The notes under the pieces were generated by a model. That model saw only the letters and a list, made by a program, of their open reading frames with translations, made no database searches and was not told the origin of the DNA. A program made the translations under genes and the position numbers. A stretch of DNA of 9,650 bases from JACMMS01 sp043758775 (GTDB lineage Bacteria > Pseudomonadota > Gammaproteobacteria > Burkholderiales > Methylophilaceae): assembly GCA_043758775.1 (NCBI GenBank), contig JAYVMU010000027.1, forward strand, positions 1-9,650, given 5' to 3'. Position 1 is the stretch's first letter. The number at the start of each line of letters is the position of its first letter. Below, in pieces: positions 1-6,472 of this stretch.

Positions 1-405
1 ATTTCAAAAGTAATAGATGGTAAATTTCCTGACTATCATCGAGTTATTCCAACAACACACCAAAACAATTTAACCGTTAATAGAGTAATGTTGTTGCAGG
101 CCCTACAACGCGCATCAATACTTTCTAATGAAAAGTTTCGCGGTGTACGGCTGGTTCTTTCTCAAGACGAATTAAAAATTATTTGTAACAATAATGAACA
201 AGAAGAAGCCATTGAAGAAATTGATATTCATTATCGTGGCGAGCCTTTAGATATTGGTTTTAATGTTACCTACCTGTTGGATGCTTTGAATCAATTAACA
301 GAAGAAGAAATTACGTGCCATTTTGGCGATGCTGCCAGTAGCATGTTAATTACGTTACCAACAGACGATTTTTATCGTTACGTCATTATGCCTATGCGAA
401 TCTAA
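1..405 (+). CDS. dnaN: DNA polymerase III subunit beta (sliding clamp), 3' part only
   Basis: The C-terminal 134 residues of the beta clamp; the reading frame is open from base 1, so the start lies left of the window. The visible part begins with an ISKVIDGKFPDYHRVIP stretch, which matches the conserved DGKFPDYRRVIP segment of beta clamps. It continues with SNEKFRGVRL and ends in YVIMPMRI, the near-invariant end of the protein (E. coli YVVMPMRL). The clamp is a ring-shaped homodimer that holds DNA polymerase III and other partners on DNA. Seen: motifs and the intact stop. Known: family role. The next gene is gyrB, 72 bp away, with no recF between, although dnaN-recF-gyrB is the usual order. 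The ATG at 88 is internal, not a start. Confidence 0.97.
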   Translation: MSKVIDGKFPDYHRVIPTTHQNNLTVNRVMLLQALQRASILSNEKFRGVRLVLSQDELKIICNNNEQEEAIEEIDIHYRGEPLDIGFNVTYLLDALNQLTEEEITCHFGDAASSMLITLPTDDFYRYVIMPMRI

Positions 406-420
406 CAGGCATCCACTCAA

Positions 421-438
421 TTGTTTCACGTGAAACAA
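421..438. promoter_or_regulatory. parS centromere site (ParB binding)
   Basis: A perfect 18-bp palindrome, TTGTTTCACGTGAAACAA. Its inner 16 bp (422-437), TGTTTCACGTGAAACA, is the canonical bacterial chromosomal parS sequence bound by ParB/Spo0J. It lies between dnaN and gyrB, fitting the known clustering of parS sites near oriC, where they seed ParB spreading and condensin (SMC/MukBEF-type) loading. ParB itself is not in the window, so binding is inferred from sequence identity. Confidence 0.93.
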
Positions 439-449
439 ACATATTTAAT
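421..449 (+). promoter_or_regulatory. possible gyrB promoter overlapping parS
   Basis: TTGTTT (421-426) and TTTAAT (444-449) are 17 bp apart, giving a weak -35 (3 of 6 consensus bases) and a good -10 (5 of 6) about 29 bp before the gyrB start. The -35 half lies inside the parS palindrome. gyrB could instead be read through from dnaN. Weak call. Confidence 0.3.
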
Positions 450-477
450 TTTTAATTCGTAATAGTGGTGAAAACAC

Positions 478-2877
478 ATGCAAGACAATGTATATGATTC
501 AAATAGTATCCGAATACTAAAAGGTTTAGATGCCGTACGTAAACGCCCTGGTATGTACATAGGCGATACGTCAGATGGCACTGGATTACATCACATGGTA
601 TTTGAGGTATTGGATAACGCTATTGATGAAGCGTTAGCAGGGCATTGTAATACCATCAAAGTAACTATTCATGCAGATAATTCAGTATCAATCAATGATA
701 ATGGGCGTGGGATACCAGTCGATATTAAGCAAGATGACGAATTTAAACGCTCAGCAGCAGAAATTGTGATGACTGAATTACATGCAGGCGGAAAGTTTGA
801 TCAGAACTCATATAAAGTTTCGGGTGGTTTGCATGGAGTGGGCGTATCCGTTGTTAATGCATTGTCGGACTGGTTGACATTGCAAATCTGGCGTAATGGT
901 CACAGTTATTTTATGGAATTTCACCAAGGTGTAGCTGTGGCGCCTTTAATAGAAACCGGCAAATCAGATCGGCATGGAACTGAGGTGCATTTTTTGGCGT
1001 CAAAAGAAACTTTTAGCCTAATAGAAATGCATTATGATATTTTGGCAAAGCGTATACGGGAACTGTCTTTTTTAAATAATGGGGTGAAAATAGAACTAAT
1101 AGATATGCGAGATGGAAGAACGGAAAACTTTGCATTTACAGGAGGTGTTAGTGCGTTTGTGCAATATATGAATCGCGCAAAAACCGTATTACATCCACAC
1201 ATATTCTATGCCATGATGGAGAAAGACGGCGTATTAGTAGAGGTGTCGATGCAATGGAATGATTCCTATGCTGAAACTGTGCAGTGCTTTACTAACAATA
1301 TACCTCAACGTGATGGCGGTAGTCACTTAACCGGGATGCGTGCAGCCATGACACGCACCTTGAATCAATATATAGAACAGAATGAATTAGCAAAAAAAGC
1401 AAAAATAGATACCACCGGTGATGATATGCGAGAAGGATTAACGTGTGTATTGTCGGTAAAAGTACCGGAGCCAAAATTTTCATCACAAACAAAAGATAAA
1501 TTGGTATCTTCAGAAGTTCAACCAGTAGTATCTGAAATTGTTAGTATAAAATTACATGAGTTTTTATTAGAAAATCCTACTGATGCCAAAATAATCGTTA
1601 ATAAAATCATAGATGCTGCACGTGCACGTGACGCAGCACGCAAAGCTCGTGAAATGACGCGCCGTAAAGGTGTGCTAGATGGGATGGGGTTGCCTGGTAA
1701 GCTAGCAGATTGCCAAGAAAGAAACCCTGCTTTATCAGAGATCTATCTAGTAGAAGGTGATTCTGCTGGTGGTTCAGCCAAACAAGGTCGAGATAGGAAA
1801 TTTCAAGCTATATTACCTCTTAAAGGTAAAATTCTTAATGTAGAACGTGCGCGCTTTGATAAGCTTATCAGTAGCCAAGAAATTGCCACACTTATCACAG
1901 CGCTGGGAACCGGGATTGGTAAAGAGGACTATAACGCAGATAAACTTAGATATCACCGTATAATTATTATGACAGATGCGGATGTTGACGGTTCACATAT
2001 CCGCACGCTGCTGCTTACTTTCTTTTATCGCCAAATGCCTGAGCTAGTTGAGCGTGGTCATATTTATATAGCACAACCACCTTTATATAAAGTAAAACAT
2101 GGAAAAACTGAACGGTATTTAAAAGATGAACATGAATTCAAAACGTTTTTATTAACGGAAGCATTACACAATGCGCGTATAACCACAGACAGCCAACAAC
2201 AAACTCTCATACAAGGAAGCGCACTGGAACAATTAGCACAGTCATGGATGATGAGTGATGGTGTGATTAAACGGCTAAGTAGAGTTATTGATACATCAGT
2301 GATGCATGCATTAATGGAAATAGCTAAAATATCACTTAAAGATAACGATCAAGCACAAATCTCCAGCCAATTGATCCAACATTATTTACAAGACGATGAA
2401 TTAGAAATTCAAATTGAGCCTTTCAACGATACTGATACATTTCAGTTGGTTATAGAACGTAAGTTTTATGGCAATCGCGTCGTTACGCGATTAACTCAAG
2501 ATTTTATTGAAAGCGGTGAATACAAACAATTACGTGAAACAGCCGATTTATTGCATGGATTAATAGGGGTTGATGCCAGCGTGACACGTGGAGAAAAAAC
2601 GCGTTCAATTAGTACTTTTCATCAAGCATTGGACTGGCTGCTCAACGAAGTAAAAAATGGGTTATCTATTCAGCGTTATAAAGGGTTAGGAGAAATGAAC
2701 CCTGTGCAGTTATGGGAAACCACGATGGATCCCACAGTGCGACGTCTCATGCAAGTTAAAATTGAAGATGCCATTGGTGCGGATGAAATATTCGTCACAC
2801 TAATGGGCGATCAAGTGGAGCCAAGAAGAATATTTATAGAAACGAATGCGCTGGGTGTACAAAATCTTGATATTTAA
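478..2877 (+). CDS. gyrB: DNA gyrase subunit B
   Basis: 799 residues (E. coli 804), the ATPase and TOPRIM subunit of gyrase, which with GyrA introduces negative supercoils. The GHKL ATPase domain is at the N-terminus: the MYIGDTSDGTGLHHMV segment, DNAIDE with Mg-binding N47 and catalytic E51, D74 in NDNGRG, and the SGGLHGVGVSVVNALS lid near 115-130. The transducer follows, with K of QTKDKL near 340. TOPRIM residues are E426 in EGDSAGGSA and D500/D502/D504 in TDADVDG. The roughly 170-residue insertion typical of Gram-negative GyrB lies at about 560-730, and QRYKGLGEMNP starts the tail. The arginine and the TOPRIM aspartate and lysine tied to aminocoumarin and quinolone response in E. coli (R136, D426, K447) are conserved, here R139, D428 and K449. 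The ATG is preceded by a weak purine-rich site (GGTG, 467-470). It converges on lnt. Confidence 0.98.
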   Translation: MQDNVYDSNSIRILKGLDAVRKRPGMYIGDTSDGTGLHHMVFEVLDNAIDEALAGHCNTIKVTIHADNSVSINDNGRGIPVDIKQDDEFKRSAAEIVMTELHAGGKFDQNSYKVSGGLHGVGVSVVNALSDWLTLQIWRNGHSYFMEFHQGVAVAPLIETGKSDRHGTEVHFLASKETFSLIEMHYDILAKRIRELSFLNNGVKIELIDMRDGRTENFAFTGGVSAFVQYMNRAKTVLHPHIFYAMMEKDGVLVEVSMQWNDSYAETVQCFTNNIPQRDGGSHLTGMRAAMTRTLNQYIEQNELAKKAKIDTTGDDMREGLTCVLSVKVPEPKFSSQTKDKLVSSEVQPVVSEIVSIKLHEFLLENPTDAKIIVNKIIDAARARDAARKAREMTRRKGVLDGMGLPGKLADCQERNPALSEIYLVEGDSAGGSAKQGRDRKFQAILPLKGKILNVERARFDKLISSQEIATLITALGTGIGKEDYNADKLRYHRIIIMTDADVDGSHIRTLLLTFFYRQMPELVERGHIYIAQPPLYKVKHGKTERYLKDEHEFKTFLLTEALHNARITTDSQQQTLIQGSALEQLAQSWMMSDGVIKRLSRVIDTSVMHALMEIAKISLKDNDQAQISSQLIQHYLQDDELEIQIEPFNDTDTFQLVIERKFYGNRVVTRLTQDFIESGEYKQLRETADLLHGLIGVDASVTRGEKTRSISTFHQALDWLLNEVKNGLSIQRYKGLGEMNPVQLWETTMDPTVRRLMQVKIEDAIGADEIFVTLMGDQVEPRRIFIETNALGVQNLDI

Positions 2878-2935
2878 TGCTGTTAATAATTTAATAGTTA
2901 GCTTTTTTAGGTAACACGGAACCCATTGGGTGAAG

Positions 2936-2953
2936 AATAATTGAGCAATTATT
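2936..2953. terminator. AT-rich inverted repeat between convergent gyrB and lnt, possible weak terminator
   Basis: AATAATTG (2936-2943) and CAATTATT (2946-2953) form a perfect 8-bp dyad with almost no loop (7 bp with a four-base loop is more realistic). TATTTTG follows on the plus strand. It overlaps the lnt stop codon. The stem is nearly all AT, so intrinsic termination would be weak. No better GC stem followed by a T-run is seen in the 71-bp gap; the T6 at 2903-2908 has no hairpin before it. Confidence 0.3.
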
Positions 2954-4409
2954 TATTTTGATAATAGGTAAAACGTCCTTCAACTAACAGCAATATTAAC
3001 GCGCCCAAGATAATCAATACATTTCCAACATAATAATATGGCGTAGTCCCTTGATATCCTTGAGCTATACCATTCAGCACAGCCCGGGTGTAGATGGGTA
3101 AGTATTTCATAACTTTGCCATGCGGACTAATGATGGCCGTCACACCAGTATTGGTAGCGCGTAGCATATAACGTCCAGTTTCTATAGCGCGCATTTGAGA
3201 CATTTGTAAGTGTTGCCACGGTGCAGAGCTAGACCCAAACCAAGCGTCATTGGTGACGTTGACTAAAATCGTTGCGTTGGGTAATGAGCGAATAATTTCA
3301 TTGCCAAATACGTCTTCATAACAAATATCTGCTGCCACATTTTGGCCTGAAACGTGTAATGCGGGTTGCTGTGCTGCGCCGTGAGAAAAATCAGACATAG
3401 GGACATTTAACAGGCGTAACAACTGTCCAAATACCGACTTAAGTGGGATATATTCCCCAAAAGGCACTAAATGTGATTTGCGATATACTTGTAATGGGGA
3501 AGAGCCCATGCTCATTAAACTGTTGTAATAGCGACCTTCCGTAGTTTGTTCAGGAATCCCAACCAACAGATCTCCATGATGTTGTTGTACGCTATGGATT
3601 AAAATATTCAAAAAACTTACTGGAATTTCGTGGTAAAGAACAGGAAATGCTGTTTCTGGTAAAATAATTAATTGTGCTTGACTGGCCAGGACCATGCGTT
3701 CATAACCCACTAAAGTATCTGTTAGCGCCTCAGCACGCCATTTAGTGTCTTGATTAATATTGCCTTGTAGTAACGCAACACTAAAAAGTGGGCCTATGGG
3801 CTTGGTCCACTGCACAGTTTGCAACAGACCACCGATTAGCCATATGATAACAATCAGGATTATTCGATTAGCATTGATGCGTGTTATTAAAAAAGACGTC
3901 CACGCCAGCAAAAATGAAACGCCAAAGACACCAAAAATAGGCGCATAACCCAGTAATACGGAATTTGGTATTTGACTATAACCTAGGGTGAGCCAGGGAA
4001 AGCCAGTGAAGATCCAGCTGCGTATCCATTCTTGTAGCACCCACACAGATGCCAAACCTACAGCTGATCTGATGCCAATGACCTGATATGCCCAGCCAAA
4101 TAAAGCAGGAAATAGAGCGAGAAAAGAGGAAAAAAGGAATAAAGTGAGAAGTGTTACACCAATATTCATACCGCCGTAGACATGCAGGCTAATGTATAGC
4201 CAAGAAATCCCAGCAGAAAAAAATCCCAGTCCATATAACCAACCAAGCCATACAGCTCGCCGTGGATGGAAGGTAAATAATTGAACTAAACCTATTAAGG
4301 TAAAGATGGGCAATAAAAACCACCCATACGGTGCAAAGGCAAACACATTAATAACTCCAAACACAAATGCTAGCGTAGGTATTACAATGTTTTTACCGGG
4401 ATTTAGCAA
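2949..4409 (-). CDS. lnt: Apolipoprotein N-acyltransferase
   Basis: 486 residues (E. coli 512). Inner-membrane enzyme for the last step of lipoprotein maturation: transfer of an acyl chain from phospholipid to the N-terminal cysteine of diacylated lipoproteins. Hydrophobic helices fill about residues 8-200, with the family-typical FAFAPYGW near 23-30, GFFSAGISWLY near 62-72 and FPWLTLGYSQ at 137-146. A nitrilase-like catalytic domain follows, and a last helix spans about 461-476. The Glu-Lys-Cys triad is intact: E252 in PETAFP, K311 in YRKSHLVPFGEY, C363 in ICYED. W224 in TKW and E319 match other known active-site residues. The start is a TTG: the only earlier in-frame codon is ATT, directly after a TGA, so no ATG or GTG option exists upstream. 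No clear ribosome binding site precedes it. The 17-nt overlap with nadA suggests translational coupling. Confidence 0.95.
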   Translation of the reverse strand: MLNPGKNIVIPTLAFVFGVINVFAFAPYGWFLLPIFTLIGLVQLFTFHPRRAVWLGWLYGLGFFSAGISWLYISLHVYGGMNIGVTLLTLFLFSSFLALFPALFGWAYQVIGIRSAVGLASVWVLQEWIRSWIFTGFPWLTLGYSQIPNSVLLGYAPIFGVFGVSFLLAWTSFLITRINANRIILIVIIWLIGGLLQTVQWTKPIGPLFSVALLQGNINQDTKWRAEALTDTLVGYERMVLASQAQLIILPETAFPVLYHEIPVSFLNILIHSVQQHHGDLLVGIPEQTTEGRYYNSLMSMGSSPLQVYRKSHLVPFGEYIPLKSVFGQLLRLLNVPMSDFSHGAAQQPALHVSGQNVAADICYEDVFGNEIIRSLPNATILVNVTNDAWFGSSSAPWQHLQMSQMRAIETGRYMLRATNTGVTAIISPHGKVMKYLPIYTRAVLNGIAQGYQGTTPYYYVGNVLIILGALILLLVEGRFTYYQNK

Positions 4410-5433
4410 AATTCAGCATTCGTTGTACAGCGCGTTGGGCAGGTTCAATATAGTGCGCTTCGATGGAAATTTCATTGCTACCTGTCGTCAAGGTGTCTGC
4501 TAAATTACGTAAACCATTCATGGCCATCCACGGGCAGTGCGCACAACTTTCGCATGTGGCACCTACCCCAGCGGTGGGTGCTTCAAGCAATATCTTACCC
4601 GGTGCAACTTGTCGCATTTTATGAAAAATACCATTATCAGTGGCAATAATAAAAACAGCATGTGGTAAATTACGTACGGCGGCAATGAGCTGGCTAGTCG
4701 AACCCACAACATCCGCTTGAGCAATAACCGCCAAAGGTGATTCAGGGTGTACTAATACTGCTGCTTCAGGGTGCTCAGCACGTAAATCTGCCAAGGCTTG
4801 TGCTTTAAAGGCTTCATGCACCACACAGGCACCTGGCCAAATTAGCATATCCGCGCCGGTCGTACTTTGAATATAACGCCCTAAGTGTTGGTCGGGCGCC
4901 CAAATAATCGCACGCTGTTGTTGCTGTAGGTGCTTAACGATATCCACTGCAATACCCGAAGTCACTACCCAGTCGGCACGCGCTTTAACAGCGACAGACG
5001 TGTTGGAATATACCACGACCTCACGCTCAGGGTGTTCATCGCAAAATGCTGAAAATGAGTCTACCGGACAAGATAAATCTAACGAGCATTCTGCGTTCAA
5101 GTCCGGCATCAGCACACGCTTTTCAGGGTTAAGCAACTTGGCGGTTTCACCCATGAAACGCACACCAGCGACAACCAAGGTTGATGCCTCATGCGTATGA
5201 CCGAACCTAGCCATTTCCAGCGAATCTGAGACACAACCCCCCGTAGATTCAGCCAGTTCTTGAATATCTTCAGAGGTATAGTAATGTGCAATCAACACAG
5301 CTTGTTGCTGCTTTAATAATAATTTTATATGATGCATTAAAAATTCCCGTTCATCACCGCTCAGAGATTCCTCAACCACGGGAGGCGTTGTGAAGAGCGG
5401 GATGATTGGTAAATCAACAACACGTTTTTGCAT
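4393..5433 (-). CDS. nadA: Quinolinate synthase NadA
   Basis: 346 residues (E. coli 347). Condenses iminoaspartate (made by NadB) with dihydroxyacetone phosphate to give quinolinate, the first ring compound of de novo NAD synthesis; cytosolic, with a [4Fe-4S] cluster. The three expected cluster ligands are present: C116 in AECSLDLSCP, C203 in WPGACVVHEAF and C300, the last Cys of CESCAHC before PWMAMN. YYTSEDIQELAE (51-62) and HPESP (229-233) are further family signatures. The ATG at 5433 (MQKRVVDLP) is chosen because it gives the normal length and has GAG about 7 nt upstream. The frame stays open to 5529, but that extension runs through the Nudix terminator and looks non-coding. nadB is not in the window. 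Downstream it overlaps lnt, so the two are probably co-transcribed. Confidence 0.96.
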   Translation of the reverse strand: MQKRVVDLPIIPLFTTPPVVEESLSGDEREFLMHHIKLLLKQQQAVLIAHYYTSEDIQELAESTGGCVSDSLEMARFGHTHEASTLVVAGVRFMGETAKLLNPEKRVLMPDLNAECSLDLSCPVDSFSAFCDEHPEREVVVYSNTSVAVKARADWVVTSGIAVDIVKHLQQQQRAIIWAPDQHLGRYIQSTTGADMLIWPGACVVHEAFKAQALADLRAEHPEAAVLVHPESPLAVIAQADVVGSTSQLIAAVRNLPHAVFIIATDNGIFHKMRQVAPGKILLEAPTAGVGATCESCAHCPWMAMNGLRNLADTLTTGSNEISIEAHYIEPAQRAVQRMLNFAKSR

Positions 5434-5500
5434 GGTAATCTCGTTATAACAAAGGCATGTCAGTGAGTTGATGGTTGGCAGCAATACTGTCGGTATCATG

Positions 5501-5530
5501 TAAAAATAAAAATGTGCTGTGGCGCACATT
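5501..5530 (-). terminator. Rho-independent terminator of the Nudix gene
   Basis: Read on the minus strand: stem AATGTGC (5530-5524), loop GCCACA, stem GCACATT (5517-5511), then TTTATTTTTA (5510-5501). A GC-containing 7-bp stem followed directly by a T-rich tract, 17 nt after the Nudix stop codon, is a textbook intrinsic terminator. It separates the Nudix transcript from nadA, whose own promoter must then lie within 5434-5500. TATAAC (minus strand, about 13 nt before the GAG site) is a possible -10 there, but without a convincing -35. Confidence 0.8.
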
Positions 5531-5546
5531 GTACCAATGCTTGCCC

Positions 5547-5996
5547 TTAAGCGATATTATTACAATTAGGTAGGTGTTGTAAGGCCATTTGTACAATATC
5601 GCCATGATCGAACGCTAGTTTCGGTAATGCATCAACAGGAAACCAATTGACATCATGGGCATCAGAACCTGCAATAGGTACAACGACATGATTCAGAATC
5701 AGAGCAAAATACGCCACACTAATAACACGTTCTCGCGGATCACGTAACGGGTGACCATAGGTGTGGAATTGTTGTAAAGGTATGCCGCTAATGCCTGTCT
5801 CTTCAGCTAATTCACGCGTAGCACACGCATCCAAGCTCTCGCCAGCGTCAACAAATCCGCCAGGCAATGCCCAGCAATGCTTAAACGGATCACCACCGCG
5901 ATAAATAAGCAACAGCTGCAACGAACTATCATGTGGCTTAAAAATTACAATATCGGTGGTGATTGCAAAGTGAGGATAATCATAACAATACGCCAT
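5547..5996 (-). CDS. Nudix hydrolase, ADP-ribose pyrophosphatase-like
   Basis: 149 residues, a single Nudix domain. The full Nudix box Gx5Ex7REUxEExGU is present at G47-I69: E53, then REL at 61-63, E65, E66 and G68. The framing WALPGGFV (42-49), RDPRERVISVAYFAL (85-99) and FPVDALPKLAFDH (119-131) resemble the COG1051 group of ADP-ribose pyrophosphatases and the N-terminal domain of NrtR regulators. NrtR proteins are about 70-90 residues longer because of a C-terminal winged helix-turn-helix; that part is absent, so an enzyme is more likely than a repressor. Substrate is inferred, not shown; ADP-ribose or another nucleoside diphosphate derivative is most likely. Being next to nadA fits a role in NAD-derived nucleotide turnover. 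It has its own promoter and terminator. The leader is short and no clear Shine-Dalgarno precedes the ATG. Confidence 0.88.
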   Translation of the reverse strand: MAYCYDYPHFAITTDIVIFKPHDSSLQLLLIYRGGDPFKHCWALPGGFVDAGESLDACATRELAEETGISGIPLQQFHTYGHPLRDPRERVISVAYFALILNHVVVPIAGSDAHDVNWFPVDALPKLAFDHGDIVQMALQHLPNCNNIA

Positions 5997-6025
5997 GGTG
6001 GTTAACCGTCATCATTTATAAGCAA

Positions 6026-6054
6026 ATAATAGGGATACGCACATAGGTTGTCAA
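6026..6054 (-). promoter_or_regulatory. Sigma70-type promoter of the Nudix gene
   Basis: On the minus strand: perfect -35 TTGACA (6054-6049), a 17-bp spacer and -10 TATTAT (6031-6026, 5 of 6 consensus bases). The expected start of transcription is near 6018-6020, giving a leader of about 22-24 nt before the ATG at 5996. This is the best promoter match in the window. Confidence 0.8.
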
Positions 6055-6190
6055 CGGTTGTTCAAAGAATTGCATCTCGTGAGAGGGCAATGAATTTGCT
6101 ACCATTCAAAATTCGGAAATTGGGCGTGTTAGGGCTGAGCGCAATGAACTTGAATGGGGATCTATCCCACTAGGCGAGTAGCAACAACGG

Positions 6191-6202
6191 CAGGCTCCTA
6201 GG
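6191..6202. repeat. Orphan copy of the MITE terminal 12-mer
   Basis: CAGGCTCCTAGG here is identical to the outermost 12 bases of the right end of the element at 7698-7709. The similarity does not continue beyond a few scattered matches, and no GC-rich body or partner end is visible nearby. It may be an element remnant or chance. CTAGGCGAG just upstream (6170-6178) could pair imperfectly with its CTCCTAG. Confidence 0.45.
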
Positions 6203-6236
6203 GTCATGTAAATGGGCAAGTCATAAAAAATCTTTA

Positions 6237-6279
6237 AAATCGGACAATCCTACACCCATCCTAATGTCTGATTTAGGAT
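6237..6279. promoter_or_regulatory. Dyad block upstream of the AEC permease, possible operator
   Basis: Two interleaved inverted repeats. AAATCGGACA (6237-6246) pairs with TGTCTGATTT (6265-6274), 9 of 10 positions, with a G-U pair in RNA. ATCCTAA (6258-6264) pairs perfectly with TTAGGAT (6273-6279). The second dyad overlaps a -10-like GATAAT (6277-6282) for which no good -35 is seen. No T-run follows, so this is not an intrinsic terminator. A regulator site or leader structure is inferred only. Confidence 0.35.
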
Positions 6280-6430
6280 AATATACGGGTGGCTATAAGG
6301 CAGCAACACGTGCATATTTTTACGTGGATCAATATCAGGAGAGTTATTGGTTTTTAGAGATGCTCACAGCTATCGTGCAGCATACGTTAACACCGCAAAT
6401 TTGCGTAGCGCCCTATTGCAATTACCAAGA

Positions 6431-6472
6431 TCAATTTCCGACAATTTTATGTCAATTTCCGACTATATTCAT
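6431..6472 (+). repeat. 21-bp tandem duplication at the permease start
   Basis: TCAATTTCCGAC occurs at 6431-6442 and again at 6452-6463, exactly 21 bp apart; the two 21-bp units match at 16 of 21 positions. In the permease frame this reads SISDNFM-SISDYIH, a seven-residue repeat. The likely ATG start (6449) ends the first unit. Confidence 0.6.

Larger units (their letters stand above)
5997..6448. other. Intergenic stretch between divergent Nudix and AEC permease genes
   Basis: 452 bp with no gene I can support. It holds the Nudix promoter near 6026-6054, a near-repeat of GCAATGAATTTG (6087-6098) as GCAATGAACTTG (6141-6152), an orphan copy of the MITE end at 6191-6202, a dyad block at 6237-6279 and a -10-like GATAAT at 6277-6282. 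The rest, roughly 6055-6230, shows no convincing coding frame, tRNA or rRNA. If translation of the permease really starts at the TTG at 6347, the non-coding part ends at 6346. Some of it could be remains of a decayed gene or element. Confidence 0.6.

Noticed and set aside
88..114. Near repeat of TTGTTGCAGGCC in dnaN and at the end of mpl (about 9457-9468)
   Set aside because: Both encode an LLQALQR helix; the match stops outside these codons, so it is coincidence of codon use rather than a mobile repeat.
5144..5160. A second parS-like palindrome, GTTTCAC-CC-ATGAAAC
   Set aside because: The arms are separated by extra bases and the central CACGTG is missing; it lies in nadA coding sequence (the MGETAK codons). 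Half-sites GTGAAAC in gyrB and the permease are likewise not parS.
5434..5529. N-terminal extension of NadA to a 378-residue protein
   Set aside because: The extra 32 residues would be encoded across the intrinsic terminator of the Nudix gene, and the ATG at 5433 gives the normal NadA length with a usable GAG site.
6055..6230. Possible small RNA or tRNA in the permease upstream gap
   Set aside because: No cloverleaf, CCA end, T-loop motif or terminator-like hairpin could be found there; only short partial stems.
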